The translations under genes and the position numbers were made by a program. Positions 22,893-22,937 of a stretch of 22,937 nucleotides of DNA are shown here, piece after piece (the first letter of the stretch is position 1; each line of letters starts with the position of its first letter). Source of the stretch: Gammaproteobacteria bacterium (GTDB taxonomy: Bacteria; Pseudomonadota; Gammaproteobacteria; J044); NCBI GenBank assembly GCA_003696465.1, contig RFHG01000367.1, forward strand, positions 1-22,937. Reading direction: 5' to 3'. The notes beneath the pieces are model-generated. The model searched no databases, had not been told where the DNA came from, and saw only the letters and a program-made list of their open reading frames with translations.

Positions 22893-22937
22893 CGCTCGAA
22901 ACTGCGCAGGATGGCATGCGGCAGGGCAAAGGCCGCG
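22889..22937 (-). CDS. C-terminal end of an unidentified gene, cut by the window
   Basis: A frame enters from beyond the window end and stops at TGA 22891-22889, which overlaps the agmatinase ATG as ATGA. The visible tail reads AAFALPHAILRSFER. Too short to identify. The 4-base overlap, repeated at the next two junctions, makes it likely to be the preceding gene of the same operon; an arginine decarboxylase would suit the pathway, but nothing in the tail shows that. Confidence 0.5.
   Translation of the reverse strand, partial: AAFALPHAILRSFER

Overview
The window is GC-rich chromosomal DNA of a gammaproteobacterium. The evidence is the conserved order response regulator - uvrC - pgsA - tRNA-Gly - tRNA-Cys - tRNA-Leu (the uvrY-uvrC-pgsA-glyW-cysT-leuZ order of E. 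coli), the mfd-csiV pair, and a complete L-Ara4N lipid A pathway. A sulfane-sulfur-sensor-like regulator beside a periplasmic rhodanese suggests a sulfur-metabolising lineage; that is inference. No insertion sequence, phage gene, integrase or CRISPR array is visible, and genes are packed with many 4-base stop/start overlaps.

Layout. Bases 1-2145 (+): 3' part of fabH, a CYTH-domain protein, and a NarL/GacA-type response regulator. Bases 2188-5269 (+): a family 5 uracil-DNA glycosylase, uvrC and pgsA, i.e. DNA repair plus phospholipid synthesis. Bases 5296-5664 (+): three tRNA genes with a promoter, an internal terminator and a probable second promoter. Bases 5812-6108 (+): a short coiled-coil reading frame broken by an in-frame amber codon, ending at a strong terminator. 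Bases 6164-17357 (-): one long operon-like run, mfd, csiV, arnT, an arnE/F-like gene, arnB, arnC, an arnA formyltransferase gene, an arnA decarboxylase gene, and arnD. ArnA is two genes here, joined by a GTGA overlap.

Bases 17472-18896 (+): a sigma-54 activator with the three-cysteine signature of FisR (C52, C63, C70). Bases 18954-20246 (-): a periplasmic rhodanese, a small secreted protein and a DUF2892 membrane protein. Upstream of the small protein and rhodanese genes lies what reads as a full sigma-54 control region: TGTCA/TGACA half-sites, a perfect IHF consensus and a perfectly spaced -24/-12 promoter. The same half-sites are repeated upstream of the activator gene itself. I consider this candidate sulfane-sulfur circuit the most interesting part of the window.

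Bases 20321-22937 (-): a Crp/Fnr regulator, an acetylpolyamine-deacetylase-like protein of the histone deacetylase family, an agmatinase, and the last codons of a further gene, all joined by 4-base overlaps. This looks like a polyamine unit with its own regulator.
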